Part shown: positions 33,807-41,820 of the stretch, piece by piece
Layout: every line of letters starts with the position of its first letter
Numbering within the stretch: the first letter of the stretch is position 1
DNA from: Mycobacterium sp. 155
GTDB taxonomy: Bacteria; Actinomycetota; Actinomycetes; Mycobacteriales; Mycobacteriaceae
Reading direction: 5' to 3'
DNA length: 64,000 nt
NCBI RefSeq assembly: GCF_000373905.1
Contig: NZ_KB892705.1
Span: 124,001 to 188,000 of the forward strand
The notes under the pieces: generated by a model
What the model saw: the letters and a program-made list of their open reading frames with translations, nothing else
Told to the model about the DNA's origin: nothing
Database searches by the model: none
Program-made: the position numbers and the translations under genes

Positions 33807-34107
33807 CCGTCGTCAGTTCGGCAGCCTTGGCGCGCAGCGTCAGCACTCGCTCACGAATGCGGTATTCGGTGGAACGCGGCATCCAGGCCGGGCGATACCG
33901 ACCGTGCCTGATCCGGAACACTCGACCGTGGGTGATCTCGCATCGAAGCGCATCCGATATCGCCTTCGACGGTCGACCTTTGGTGGTGAACCCGTAGGCA
34001 TCGAGTGCATCGACCAGGTCGGCGACTGACTGTTTTCCATGTTGGAACAGGTGCAGCGTCAGCACGTACCGGAGTTCGATTCCCTTGAGCAGCAGCTTGT
34101 TCGACAT
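33796..34107 (-). CDS. small winged-helix-like protein of unknown function
   Basis: 103 residues. The sequence LRYVLTLHLFQHGKQSVADL, GFTTKGRPSKAISDALR, RVFRIRHGRYRPAWMPRST has the look of a winged-helix DNA-binding module and belongs to a small conserved family seen in mycobacteria and relatives. No other domain is present. It converges on mazG (11-bp overlap) and borders the insertion region that starts near 34189. Confidence 0.65.
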   Translation of the reverse strand: MSNKLLLKGIELRYVLTLHLFQHGKQSVADLVDALDAYGFTTKGRPSKAISDALRCEITHGRVFRIRHGRYRPAWMPRSTEYRIRERVLTLRAKAAELTTVSR

Positions 34108-34363
34108 GACCGCACGATGCCACCGACCACCGACATGTCCGGTGTGCAGTCACATCTGTCACGCCAGTCCCCGCTTGGGAATCATGTACGTTGTGCCCGG
34201 CTGTTAGCGACAAAGTCGCGTAAATCACCTCAGCTGCAACGCATTTCACTGGAGCACCACGTCGCGAGTCTCGTCTGAACTAGCAGTAACAGCGGCCGCA
34301 TCAGCAACAGAATATTCTGTGCCCGCATATCAGCGACTTTGTCGCTTGCAGCGCGGGCGTCCT
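34108..34363. other. intergenic region left of the IS element
   Basis: 256 bp without a gene. It holds the left 32-bp inverted repeat (34189-34220) and, at 34331-34346, another copy of its AGCGACTTTGTCGC core; the latter lies just outside the IS end at 34364. No promoter stands out. Confidence 0.5.
34189..34220. repeat. 32-bp inverted repeat, left copy
   Basis: This segment is the reverse complement of 35899-35930 with one mismatch. The core AGCGACAAAGTCGC is itself a short palindrome. The pair brackets the whole insertion sequence and about 170 bp on each side of it, so it is older than, or independent of, the IS ends. Confidence 0.8.
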
Positions 34364-34490
34364 GTTGCCTCATGTCAATATGCCCGCGGGGGGATTCGTT
34401 GCCTCAATTGGACAATGCCCGGCGGTGATCGTTGCCTCAATTGGTGGTGTCCGGGTTCAGGCGTTGGGGGTGGAAATATTCGTTGCCTCA
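34364..34490. repeat. iterated transposase-site repeats at the IS left end
   Basis: GTTGCCTCA occurs at 34364, 34398, 34431 and 34482, the first three followed about 10 nt later by TGCCCG or TGTCCG. The spacing is 34, 33 and 51 bp, and the last copy overlaps the transposase 3' end. They look like multiple binding sites for the transposase; the right end has only one. Confidence 0.65.
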
Positions 34491-35686
34491 GCCACCGGTG
34501 CCCGCCCCAGGCGGGCGATCGGTCGGGGACCGGCTTTGCTGGTGGTCACCGTGAGCAGCTCAGCGCACAACGCTTGAATGTGACGTTGCAGGGCGGCGGG
34601 ATTGAGCCCGGCGTAGATCTCGGCCAGGTGTTTGACCTCCTCGGCGGTGACCACCGCATGGGCCTGGGCCCGACGGTACGGGGTGGCGGCCTTGTGATAC
34701 CTCTTGGTCACCTTGGAACCCCGACGGACCTTCGACTTGAGTTTCTGCTGCGGGGAGAAATAGTTGCCCAACAACGACTGCAATACCCAGATCTTGTTGA
34801 GTAACACCACCTCTGCGGCCGTGTCGTAGCGGTGATAGCCCACCAGGACCCGCACCGTGGTCCAGTTCTTCTGCTCGACGTGACAACCATCGTTCTTGTT
34901 GCCCACCCGCGACCGAGTGAAGGTGATATGCCGCGTTCGGCACCACTCCAACAGGGTGAAGTTGATGAACTCCGACCCATTGTCCGAATCCACCCCCCGG
35001 ATCGGGAACGGCATCCCCGCCGCGATCTCACTCAACGCGACCATCACCCGTTTCTCGCCTTTGCCCAACACGCTGCGGGTCTCGGTCCAACCGGTGGCGA
35101 TGTCGGTGACCGTCAACGTGTAGGCATGCACCCCGGTGACCACCCCACCGTCATGGCTGACCAGATCGATCTCGACGAACCCCGGCACCGCATCGTCCCA
35201 CGCCGCCCAAGTGCGCACCGGGATCTGACTCTTGAGCAACGTGCCCGGTTTCGTCCGGCAACGACCCTTAAGCTGGTGTTTCTTCCGTTCCGGAGCCAGT
35301 CGACGATCAATGGTGGCCGCCGACATCCCCGCCAACAACCCTGCCGTGGCATCGTCGATGACCAACTCCCCGCACCGGCGCAGTACCACCACCAACTCAC
35401 CCAAGACCTCCGCCAACCGCTTACCGGCCGGCATCCCCACCACCTTCCAGCACAACACCGGGGCCTCAATGACTTCCGGGCCATAGGTCGGGGGCCGGGG
35501 CCGCCGCGCCCGCACCACCCGCGGCCGCAGCGCACCCCGCAACGCCTTGCGGGCATGATCGCGATGCCAGCCCGTCGTGGCACACAACTCATCGAGAATC
35601 CGGGACTTCTCGTCCCGACTCGCCTGCACATACCGCACCGCGATCGCCCTGGTCACCGCCGTGCGCTCCGTCAACGTCAACCCCAT
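34457..35686 (-). CDS. transposase with rve/integrase catalytic core (IS481/ISNCY-like)
   Basis: 409 residues. N-terminal helix-turn-helix region (about 1-55, TGWHRDHARKALRGA), then an integrase core with the DDE-type acids in VEIDLVSHDGG (about 172), VDSDNGSEFIN (about 234-244) and CHVEQKN (Glu about 272), and a basic C-terminus. It is full length with no stop or frameshift, so it could be active. The exact IS family is uncertain; IS481 and ISNCY elements share this core. Confidence 0.85.
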   Translation of the reverse strand: MGLTLTERTAVTRAIAVRYVQASRDEKSRILDELCATTGWHRDHARKALRGALRPRVVRARRPRPPTYGPEVIEAPVLCWKVVGMPAGKRLAEVLGELVVVLRRCGELVIDDATAGLLAGMSAATIDRRLAPERKKHQLKGRCRTKPGTLLKSQIPVRTWAAWDDAVPGFVEIDLVSHDGGVVTGVHAYTLTVTDIATGWTETRSVLGKGEKRVMVALSEIAAGMPFPIRGVDSDNGSEFINFTLLEWCRTRHITFTRSRVGNKNDGCHVEQKNWTTVRVLVGYHRYDTAAEVVLLNKIWVLQSLLGNYFSPQQKLKSKVRRGSKVTKRYHKAATPYRRAQAHAVVTAEEVKHLAEIYAGLNPAALQRHIQALCAELLTVTTSKAGPRPIARLGRAPVAEATNISTPNA

Positions 35687-35760
35687 CCCCCGGCGCTAAC
35701 CCACCCCCACCCCACCACCGCAACGACACGCCGCAACCGGGCACTGTCACATGAGGCAAC

Positions 35761-36105
35761 GAATCAACGAAACGGACATTTTTGATGAGTCAACGCGCAA
35801 ACCCAAATCTGGGACTGCCGCGGCTGGCGGTACTGCCGTGGCCAGTGGGATTGACGGGTTGGGTCAGCAGTGAATGGTGGTACTCATGAGGCGTTTTCCG
35901 CGACTTTGTCGCTAACAGCCGGGCGCAACGACTATGAGTCGGAAACGGGTGCTGCTGTGACTGTTGTGACGCCAGTGCGGTGAGAGGCGTACCTGTCACA
36001 AACCGGCAACGGCCGGGTCTCGGCTCGGTCTGGGCACCCTGTGCCGAGGCTGGACCTACACCCGCCGCACTACGGTGACGAGGGCATGAGTGAAGGGGTG
36101 AGGCG
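35761..36105. other. intergenic region right of the IS element
   Basis: 345 bp without a convincing gene. It contains the right 32-bp inverted repeat (35899-35930). TACGGT at 36071-36076 is a possible -10, and AAGGGG at 36092-36097 is the ribosome-binding site for the beta-lactamase-fold gene. Confidence 0.5.
35899..35930. repeat. 32-bp inverted repeat, right copy
   Basis: Reverse complement of 34189-34220 except for one base. It lies 139 bp outside the right IS end. Confidence 0.8.
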
Positions 36106-36921
36106 GTGAGGGTTCGGTGGTTGGCTGCCGTCGTCATGGCGCTGTGCCTGGGAACCATCGCGCCGCAGGCCAACGCCGATTGTGCGGCTACCGGTTGTGA
36201 TCTACGCTCGCGCCTCGCCGCGGCGGACAACTACCTGGCGTCGCGACCCGGCACAGTGGGTTATGTGCTGCGGGATCGCGCGACGGGTGCGCGTTTCGCC
36301 AACGCCAACTCGAACGCGATGATCTGGACGGCCTCCACCATCAAGCTGGGAATGGTCGTCGACCTGTTGACCAGGGAGCGGGCTGGCGCATTGCGACTGT
36401 CGGCCAACGACCGGCAGCTCATGGTGAACATGTTGCGGGACTCCGACAATGACGCAGCTGACTCGTTGTGGAGCCGTTATGGCGGGCCGGACCACCGGGT
36501 GTTCAACGCCGACTTTCCGCGCTACGGCATGACGGATCTGCGGCCGCAGCCCGGTTTCGGAGACATGTTCCCGTACTGGGGGTTCCAGAAGTCGACCACC
36601 AACGACCTCGACCGGCTGATGAATTACACACTGACTCAACTGAATCCGTCTGATGCGGCGGCGGTCATCGCGGAAATGCAGAAGGTCAGCTCGGACCAGC
36701 AGTGGGGTGTGTGGGGCGCCGGACCGTCGATGGCGCCGGGCAACAAGAACGGATGGTCCGAGGAACAGGGCGGCTGGGTCATCAACTCGGTCGGCTTCGC
36801 CGGCCCCAACCAGCGCTACACGCTGGCCATCATGAACGGACTCAATGGCCAGGGTGGTTATGACGACGGCGTCGCCACCACCACCCGACTCGGCCAGATC
36901 TTGTTGAGTCCCAACGGCTGA
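36106..36921 (+). CDS. exported class A beta-lactamase-fold serine hydrolase
   Basis: 271 residues starting at GTG, with a Sec signal ending QANA (about residue 24). Active-site motifs of the penicillin-binding/beta-lactamase fold are present: the nucleophile SxxK in TASTIKLG (about residues 79-86), SDN-like DSDND (about 112) and a KTG-equivalent KNG in GNKNGWS (about 212). The canonical class A Glu166 motif (ExxLN) is not evident, so it may be a D,D-peptidase-like or other esterase rather than a true beta-lactamase. It lies in the accessory block and converges on efeB1. Confidence 0.75.
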   Translation: MRVRWLAAVVMALCLGTIAPQANADCAATGCDLRSRLAAADNYLASRPGTVGYVLRDRATGARFANANSNAMIWTASTIKLGMVVDLLTRERAGALRLSANDRQLMVNMLRDSDNDAADSLWSRYGGPDHRVFNADFPRYGMTDLRPQPGFGDMFPYWGFQKSTTNDLDRLMNYTLTQLNPSDAAAVIAEMQKVSSDQQWGVWGAGPSMAPGNKNGWSEEQGGWVINSVGFAGPNQRYTLAIMNGLNGQGGYDDGVATTTRLGQILLSPNG

Positions 36922-36937
36922 ACGCGCAAACCATCGT

Positions 36938-38263
36938 TCAGTTGAACAGCGTCGAACCCCAGTAACCTGAATCGTCACCCTCGGCCAGCCCCGGCGGGCA
37001 CGCGAAGATCCCCGATCCGGTATGGGTGATGTATTCGTTGAGCGCATCCTTGCGGGCGAGTTCGCGCTGCATCGGGATGAATTGTTTCTCGGGGCTGCGG
37101 ACGAACGCGATGAAGAAAAGTCCGGCGTCGAGGTGGCCGAATCCGTCTGACCCGTCGGTGAAGTTATAGCCGCGGCGCAGGATCTCGATGCCACCCAGAT
37201 GCTGCGCCGACGCCAAGCGGACGTGCGCGTCCTTGTCGATCAGCGGATCGCCCTTGTCGTCGGCAATGTCGAAGTCGAGTTCCTCGAATTCCTGCTGCAA
37301 CCCCATGGGTGCGCCGCTGCCCTTCTGTCGGCCGATAACGCGCTCTTGCTCCAACAGCGTGGTGCGGTCCCAGCTTTCGATGAGCATGCGGATCCGGCGG
37401 GATATCAGGTAGGAGCCGCCGGTCAGCCAGGCCGGCCCATCGCCGTCGGCGACCCACACGTTCTGGTTGAGCAGATCTGTCTCGTCGGCCTTGAGGTTGG
37501 CCGTTCCGTCCTTGAACCCGAACAGGTTTCGCGGGGTCGCCTGGTCGCGGGTGGTCGACGACGTGCGGCCGAATCCCAATTGGGAGTAGCGCACCGCGAC
37601 GGTGCCGAAGCCGACGCGGGCCAGGTTGCGGATGGCGTGCACGGCGACCTGGGGATCGTTCGCGCAGGCCTGCACGCAGATGTCGCCGCCGCAGCGCGCC
37701 GGATCCATCGTCTCGTTGGGGAACTTTGGCAGGTCGACCAGCTCGGCGGGACGCTGCTTGGCAATGCCGAAGCGGTCCTTACCGTCCTTGAGAAAGAACG
37801 ACGGTCCGAAACCGATCGTCAGCGTCAACTGTGACGCCGGCAGTCCCAACGCTTCGCCGGTATCCGACGGCGGGGCATAGGGATTGCCGTCGACCGCTCC
37901 GCCGACTTCGGTCTCCTCGCCGAGAGTCATGCGCTCGGCCATTCGAGTCCACTGCTTGAGCAGGTTGACGACGTCGGCGCGACTGTCGGTGGTGACGTCA
38001 AAGGAGCAGAAGTGCATCCGGTCCTGCGCCTCGGTGATGATGCCTGCCTGCCGGTCGCCTCGAAATGGCACAGGACGGGTCAGATGATCACCATGCGGTG
38101 CGCTGGCCGCCGAGGCTCGGCCGGCCAGCGCACCGGCGCTGGCCGCGCCGACTACCGCCGCGGTGACCCCGGCCGCGCCGAATAGCTTGCGGCGAGAAAA
38201 GCCGCCGGCATCCGGTGTGGCATCGGGATCAGGGGACAGGGTCTCACTGGTGGGCGATGACAC
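36938..38263 (-). CDS. efeB: deferrochelatase/peroxidase EfeB (DyP type), Efe locus 1
   Basis: 441 residues. A twin-arginine signal (FSRRKLFG, then a hydrophobic segment, about residues 22-50) exports the folded, heme-containing protein. DyP peroxidase motifs: NLFGFKDGTANL (GxxDG distal motif, about 246-257), the proximal heme His in DAHVRLAS (about 345) and an Arg nearby (SRRIRML). EfeB helps extract or oxidise iron in the EfeUOB ferrous-iron importer. Its ATG lies 20 bp inside the end of efeO1, indicating translational coupling. Confidence 0.9.
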   Translation of the reverse strand: MSSPTSETLSPDPDATPDAGGFSRRKLFGAAGVTAAVVGAASAGALAGRASAASAPHGDHLTRPVPFRGDRQAGIITEAQDRMHFCSFDVTTDSRADVVNLLKQWTRMAERMTLGEETEVGGAVDGNPYAPPSDTGEALGLPASQLTLTIGFGPSFFLKDGKDRFGIAKQRPAELVDLPKFPNETMDPARCGGDICVQACANDPQVAVHAIRNLARVGFGTVAVRYSQLGFGRTSSTTRDQATPRNLFGFKDGTANLKADETDLLNQNVWVADGDGPAWLTGGSYLISRRIRMLIESWDRTTLLEQERVIGRQKGSGAPMGLQQEFEELDFDIADDKGDPLIDKDAHVRLASAQHLGGIEILRRGYNFTDGSDGFGHLDAGLFFIAFVRSPEKQFIPMQRELARKDALNEYITHTGSGIFACPPGLAEGDDSGYWGSTLFN

Positions 38264-39410
38264 CTTGCACCTGGCTCACCTCATTGCTGAGTGCGTCGAT
38301 GGCGCGAGACAGTTCCTGGCGCTGGGCCTCGGTCACCTTGTCGTACGCCACGAAACCGTCGCCCTCACGGAACTTCTCGAGGAGCTTTTCCACCTCGGCG
38401 AACCGCTGATCGACACGTTTGCCCAGCTCGGCGTTGCGCTCATCGAGGATCGGTCGCACCGAGGCGACCGCAGTCTGTGAGCCCTCGACGTTGGCCTGGA
38501 AGTCCCACAAGTCGGTGTGACTGAAGATGTCCTCTTCACCGGTGATCTTGCTCTTGGAGATCTCGTCGAGCAGGCCCTGCGCACCACCGGCGATTTGGGT
38601 GGAATCAATCGTCCACGTCGGCGCCTTCACGCCTGCGTCGAGCTCCTTGACATCGGCCACCAGCTGATCGGCCAGCGCGTCAGCGTCGGGCTGCAGACCC
38701 GTGACCCACAGCTGCTTTTCCAAGGCGTGGAACCCAGTCCACTTCTGGCCCGGTTCGAGATCGGCTTCACGCAGGTCGATGCGCGGATCGAGATCATTCG
38801 GGAACGACTCGGCGACCGGCTCGATGCGCTCGTAGTAGGTGCGGGTCGTCGGGTACAGCGCCTTGGCCTTGGCGACGTCCTTGGCCTTGACTGCCGCCGC
38901 GAACGCCTCCGTAGCGGGCACCAGGGCATCGGTCTGGCTGTTCACATACCGCTTGTAACTGTCGGCGGCTTCCTTGAACTTGCCCTCGGTGTCGATCTGG
39001 ATCGCGTCACCGGTGACGGTGAAATCGCCGCGGATACCCTCACCGACCATGCCGGGACGGCACGAGGTCTGATAGGTGCCCGGCTCGGTGAGCTGCACGA
39101 TCAACTGGCGTTTGAGGCCAGGAGAGATGTTCTCCACCTCGCCCATCACGCGTTCGCCCTCGCCGTAAACGTAGAACTCGGTGACCTTCTCACCACTGTT
39201 AGTCACCACGAAGGTGGTCGGCCCTGTCGTGGCGGTCGTGCCCGAGAGCTTGCACGCGCTCTCGGAAGCGTCGACCGTGATCGGCGCGGCCTTCTCCTTG
39301 CCTTCGGCGCTGGGGCTGGACTCCTTGGCTTGACAGCTGGCCAGCGAGAGCCCGGCCAACACGGCGGCGGTCGCCGCGAATCCGGTCTTCACGGCAGGTG
39401 TGAACTTCAC
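38244..39410 (-). CDS. efeO: iron-uptake lipoprotein EfeO, Efe locus 1
   Basis: 388 residues. Lipoprotein signal with LASC (Cys about 26), a cupredoxin domain (about 45-135, GTYQTSCRPGM) and a C-terminal M75 peptidase-like domain (about 145-385) with the GFHALEKQLW motif whose HxxE is thought to bind metal. In EfeUOB, EfeO captures iron outside the membrane for EfeU. It overlaps efeU1 by 4 bp and efeB1 by 20 bp, so the three form one operon. Confidence 0.92.
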   Translation of the reverse strand: MKFTPAVKTGFAATAAVLAGLSLASCQAKESSPSAEGKEKAAPITVDASESACKLSGTTATTGPTTFVVTNSGEKVTEFYVYGEGERVMGEVENISPGLKRQLIVQLTEPGTYQTSCRPGMVGEGIRGDFTVTGDAIQIDTEGKFKEAADSYKRYVNSQTDALVPATEAFAAAVKAKDVAKAKALYPTTRTYYERIEPVAESFPNDLDPRIDLREADLEPGQKWTGFHALEKQLWVTGLQPDADALADQLVADVKELDAGVKAPTWTIDSTQIAGGAQGLLDEISKSKITGEEDIFSHTDLWDFQANVEGSQTAVASVRPILDERNAELGKRVDQRFAEVEKLLEKFREGDGFVAYDKVTEAQRQELSRAIDALSNEVSQVQGVIAHQ

Positions 39411-40354
39411 TTGGTCGACCTTTCGGATGAGGGAGAGGATTCCGGGTCGGCAGGCGACTCGGCAGTGCTAGAAGCATCGGAAGGGGCCGGCTTGGCCGCC
39501 GCTGAGCCGGTGGGACGGAAGAACAAGGCCAGGACCACGACGAGGTAGACCAGCCACGCCGTGAACTGCAGCACCGTCGGGGTCGGGTCGATGTTGAAGA
39601 CGCCTTGGATGATCTCGCCGTACCAGGTGGACCAGTCGAATGCGCCGCTGATATCGAAGGCGACGGTGCCGAGACCGGGCAGCCAGCCCACCGTCTGCAA
39701 CGCCTTGATCCCGTAGGCCAGAATGCCGGCGGCGACGACGATCAGGAAGGCGCCGGTGTAGGTGAAGAACTTGGCGAGGTTGATGCGGACCGCACCGGCA
39801 TACATGCCGTATGCGATCGCCGCAGCGATCAGAACGCCGACGATCAGCCCGATCAGCGGCCATACGGTCTCGGCTTCGGCGTAGCCCACCATGAACAGTG
39901 CGGTCTCCACGCCCTCGCGACCCACCGCGAAGAACGCCAGCAGTGCGACTGCGACTCCACCGGTCTCCAAGGCCTGCGACATACCGGTGCGCAGCTCGCC
40001 GGATATCGATGCGGCGGCCTTGCGCATCCACAGCACCATCGTCGTGACGATCACAACGGCAATCAGCGACGCGACCCCGGCGATGGCCTCGGCACTCAGC
40101 CCGCTGATGGTGTTCTCACCCAACTGGATCACCAGAAAAACGGCAATCGTCATGGTGATTGCTGCGCCGACTCCCAGCCACACCCATTTCAGCGCGTCGC
40201 GACGATCCGATTTGACCAGGAATGCCACCAGGATCGAGACGACGATCGCGGCTTCGAGACCTTCGCGCAGCCCGATCAGACCGCTGCCGAACAGCTGCGA
40301 TGTGATGTTGGGTGCTGCCAGGATGGTGGTCGCAGGGTCTGCGCCGGCAATCAT
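39407..40354 (-). CDS. efeU: FTR1-family iron permease EfeU, Efe locus 1
   Basis: 315 residues, about seven membrane segments. Both iron-transport motifs are present: GLREGLEA (about 29-36) and GREGVETA (second REGxE). It carries oxidised or coordinated iron across the membrane in concert with EfeO and EfeB. ATG 40354 was preferred over the one at 40405 because GCGAGGA precedes it and the earlier start would be right at the IdeR-like box. The C-terminus is a short Pro/Ser tail after the last segment, unlike the long domain in the second copy. Confidence 0.9.
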   Translation of the reverse strand: MIAGADPATTILAAPNITSQLFGSGLIGLREGLEAAIVVSILVAFLVKSDRRDALKWVWLGVGAAITMTIAVFLVIQLGENTISGLSAEAIAGVASLIAVVIVTTMVLWMRKAAASISGELRTGMSQALETGGVAVALLAFFAVGREGVETALFMVGYAEAETVWPLIGLIVGVLIAAAIAYGMYAGAVRINLAKFFTYTGAFLIVVAAGILAYGIKALQTVGWLPGLGTVAFDISGAFDWSTWYGEIIQGVFNIDPTPTVLQFTAWLVYLVVVLALFFRPTGSAAAKPAPSDASSTAESPADPESSPSSERSTK

Positions 40355-40407
40355 GATGAGCGTCCTCGCTAGACCGGGTATAGAGACATAGCCTTGGCTT
40401 GCCATAG

Positions 40408-40426
40408 CAAGGCGTGCCTCACCTTA
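40408..40426 (-). promoter_or_regulatory. candidate IdeR (iron) box upstream of efeU1
   Basis: On the minus strand the 19-mer begins TAAGGTGAGGC and ends GCCTTG; by my alignment it agrees with the IdeR consensus TTAGGTTAGGCTAACCTAA at 12 of 19 positions. It is 54 bp upstream of the efeU1 start. Binding would repress the operon when iron is plentiful. Confidence 0.5.
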
Positions 40427-40499
40427 GCAGGAGCTGGGAATCACCTGCGCGGCTTCTCGTGAGGAATGCTCGGGCGCAGCCCGGCGTGCAGCCGTCCGC

Positions 40500-41819
40500 T
40501 CAGCTGAACAGCGCCTGGCCGATGTAGTGGCCCTCTTCTGGCGACGGCGGGACCGCGAAGATCGCTGAACCGATGTGCCGGATGTACTCGTTGAGTAGAT
40601 CGTTGGCCCCGAGCCGGTTCTGCAGGGTGATGAAGTGCGCCGGATCGTTCTGGTAAGACACGAACAGCAGGCCCGCATTGAGCTGGCCGGTCGCGTCGAG
40701 CCCATCGGTGTAGTTGTACGACCGCCGACGAATCATCAAGCCGTGGTTGTTTTCCCGCGCCGCCAAGGCGACGTGCGAGAGCGGGTTGATGACAGGGGTT
40801 CCGTCTTTGTTCTTGGCAGCGAAGTCTGGTGTGTCCATTTCGTGTGTGCCGGTGAGCGGTGCGCCGCTCTCCTTGAACCGGCCGAAGATGTCCTGCTGGT
40901 TGCCGATCCGGTCTGTGTCCCAGGTTTCCAGCAGCATCCGGATTTTGCGCACCACCTGGTAGGTGCCCCCGTTCATCCATGGCTGGTCGCGATCGGTGAC
41001 CCACACGAATTGGGAGTATTGGTCGTCGGTACCGACATTGCGCGTTCCGTCCATGAACCCCAGCAGGTTTCGCGGCGTCTCCAGTCCGGGCCCGGCCGAA
41101 GCGCGGCCGAAGCCGAGCACCGCCCACGCCGGAGTCACAGCCCGCCTGCCGATGCGAGCCAGGTTGCGCACGGCGTGGTAGCAGACTTGCGGGTCGTCCG
41201 CACACGCCTGGATGGAGAGGTCACCCCCGGTGAAACGCGGATCGAGGTTGTCGCCGTTGAGTATCGGAAGCTCGGCCAGCAGAGTGGGCTTGTGCGCGGC
41301 CAGGCCGAAACGGCTCCCGAAGATCGATGGGCCGAGGCCGATGGTGACGGTGAGACCGGCGGGACTGAGCCCGAAGGCCTCACCGGTGTCGGAAGGCGGT
41401 GCCACTTCGCTGGTCGGCTGCACCGCGCCCACCGGGTTGCCCTGCTGCAGCACCGACGCCGCTGCCGACCAGCGGGCCAGCAGCGTCTGTAGGTCTTTCC
41501 GAGTGGCGCCTTCGGCGAGCGTGAAGGACATGAACACGCAGTGACGTTGCGGTTCTGTGGCCACCCCGACGGGGTGTGTCTGGCCGTAGAACGGATAGCT
41601 GCGGTTGAGGTCGATCGTGTCGTTGTCGTCGTGTCGTACCGACGACGCCTGGGCCCACCCTGCGGCAGCTCCGCCCGCGGCGCCCAGTGCCAGACCGCCG
41701 ACACCCGCCCACAGAGCACCGCCGAGTACCCGACGGCGAGGCACCGCCGGGGAGGCGGCGCTCGCCGCATCCCCAGCGGTGCTCTGCTCGGGCGGCAGAG
41801 GATCGTCAGCCGCGGCCAT
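40500..41819 (-). CDS. efeB: deferrochelatase/peroxidase EfeB (DyP type), Efe locus 2
   Basis: 439 residues. Tat signal with PRRRVLGG (about 27-34) and a glycine/alanine-rich hydrophobic stretch. DyP motifs NLLGFMDGTRNV (about 240-251) and the proximal His in PLSHVALAA. Same architecture as the protein at 36938-38263 but clearly diverged, for example FMDGTRN against FKDGTAN, so the duplication is not recent. The start follows the efeO2 stop with a single base between them. Confidence 0.9.
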   Translation of the reverse strand: MAAADDPLPPEQSTAGDAASAASPAVPRRRVLGGALWAGVGGLALGAAGGAAAGWAQASSVRHDDNDTIDLNRSYPFYGQTHPVGVATEPQRHCVFMSFTLAEGATRKDLQTLLARWSAAASVLQQGNPVGAVQPTSEVAPPSDTGEAFGLSPAGLTVTIGLGPSIFGSRFGLAAHKPTLLAELPILNGDNLDPRFTGGDLSIQACADDPQVCYHAVRNLARIGRRAVTPAWAVLGFGRASAGPGLETPRNLLGFMDGTRNVGTDDQYSQFVWVTDRDQPWMNGGTYQVVRKIRMLLETWDTDRIGNQQDIFGRFKESGAPLTGTHEMDTPDFAAKNKDGTPVINPLSHVALAARENNHGLMIRRRSYNYTDGLDATGQLNAGLLFVSYQNDPAHFITLQNRLGANDLLNEYIRHIGSAIFAVPPSPEEGHYIGQALFS

Positions 41820-41820
41820 G

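Larger units (their letters stand above)
34364..35760. mobile_element. insertion sequence with integrase-core (DDE) transposase
   Basis: About 1.4 kb. The ends are inverted repeats: GTTGCCTCATGTCAATATGC at 34364 and its imperfect reverse complement GCACTGTCACATGAGGCAAC ending at 35760. The left end has further GTTGCCTCA copies at 34398, 34431 and 34482. The single transposase reads on the minus strand. A short flanking target duplication was not identified. Confidence 0.75.

Noticed and set aside
34364..34490. Possible CRISPR array from repeated GTTGCCTCA
   Set aside because: Only a 9-bp core is repeated, spacers are not unique inserts of constant length, no cas genes are near, and the copies coincide with an IS end.
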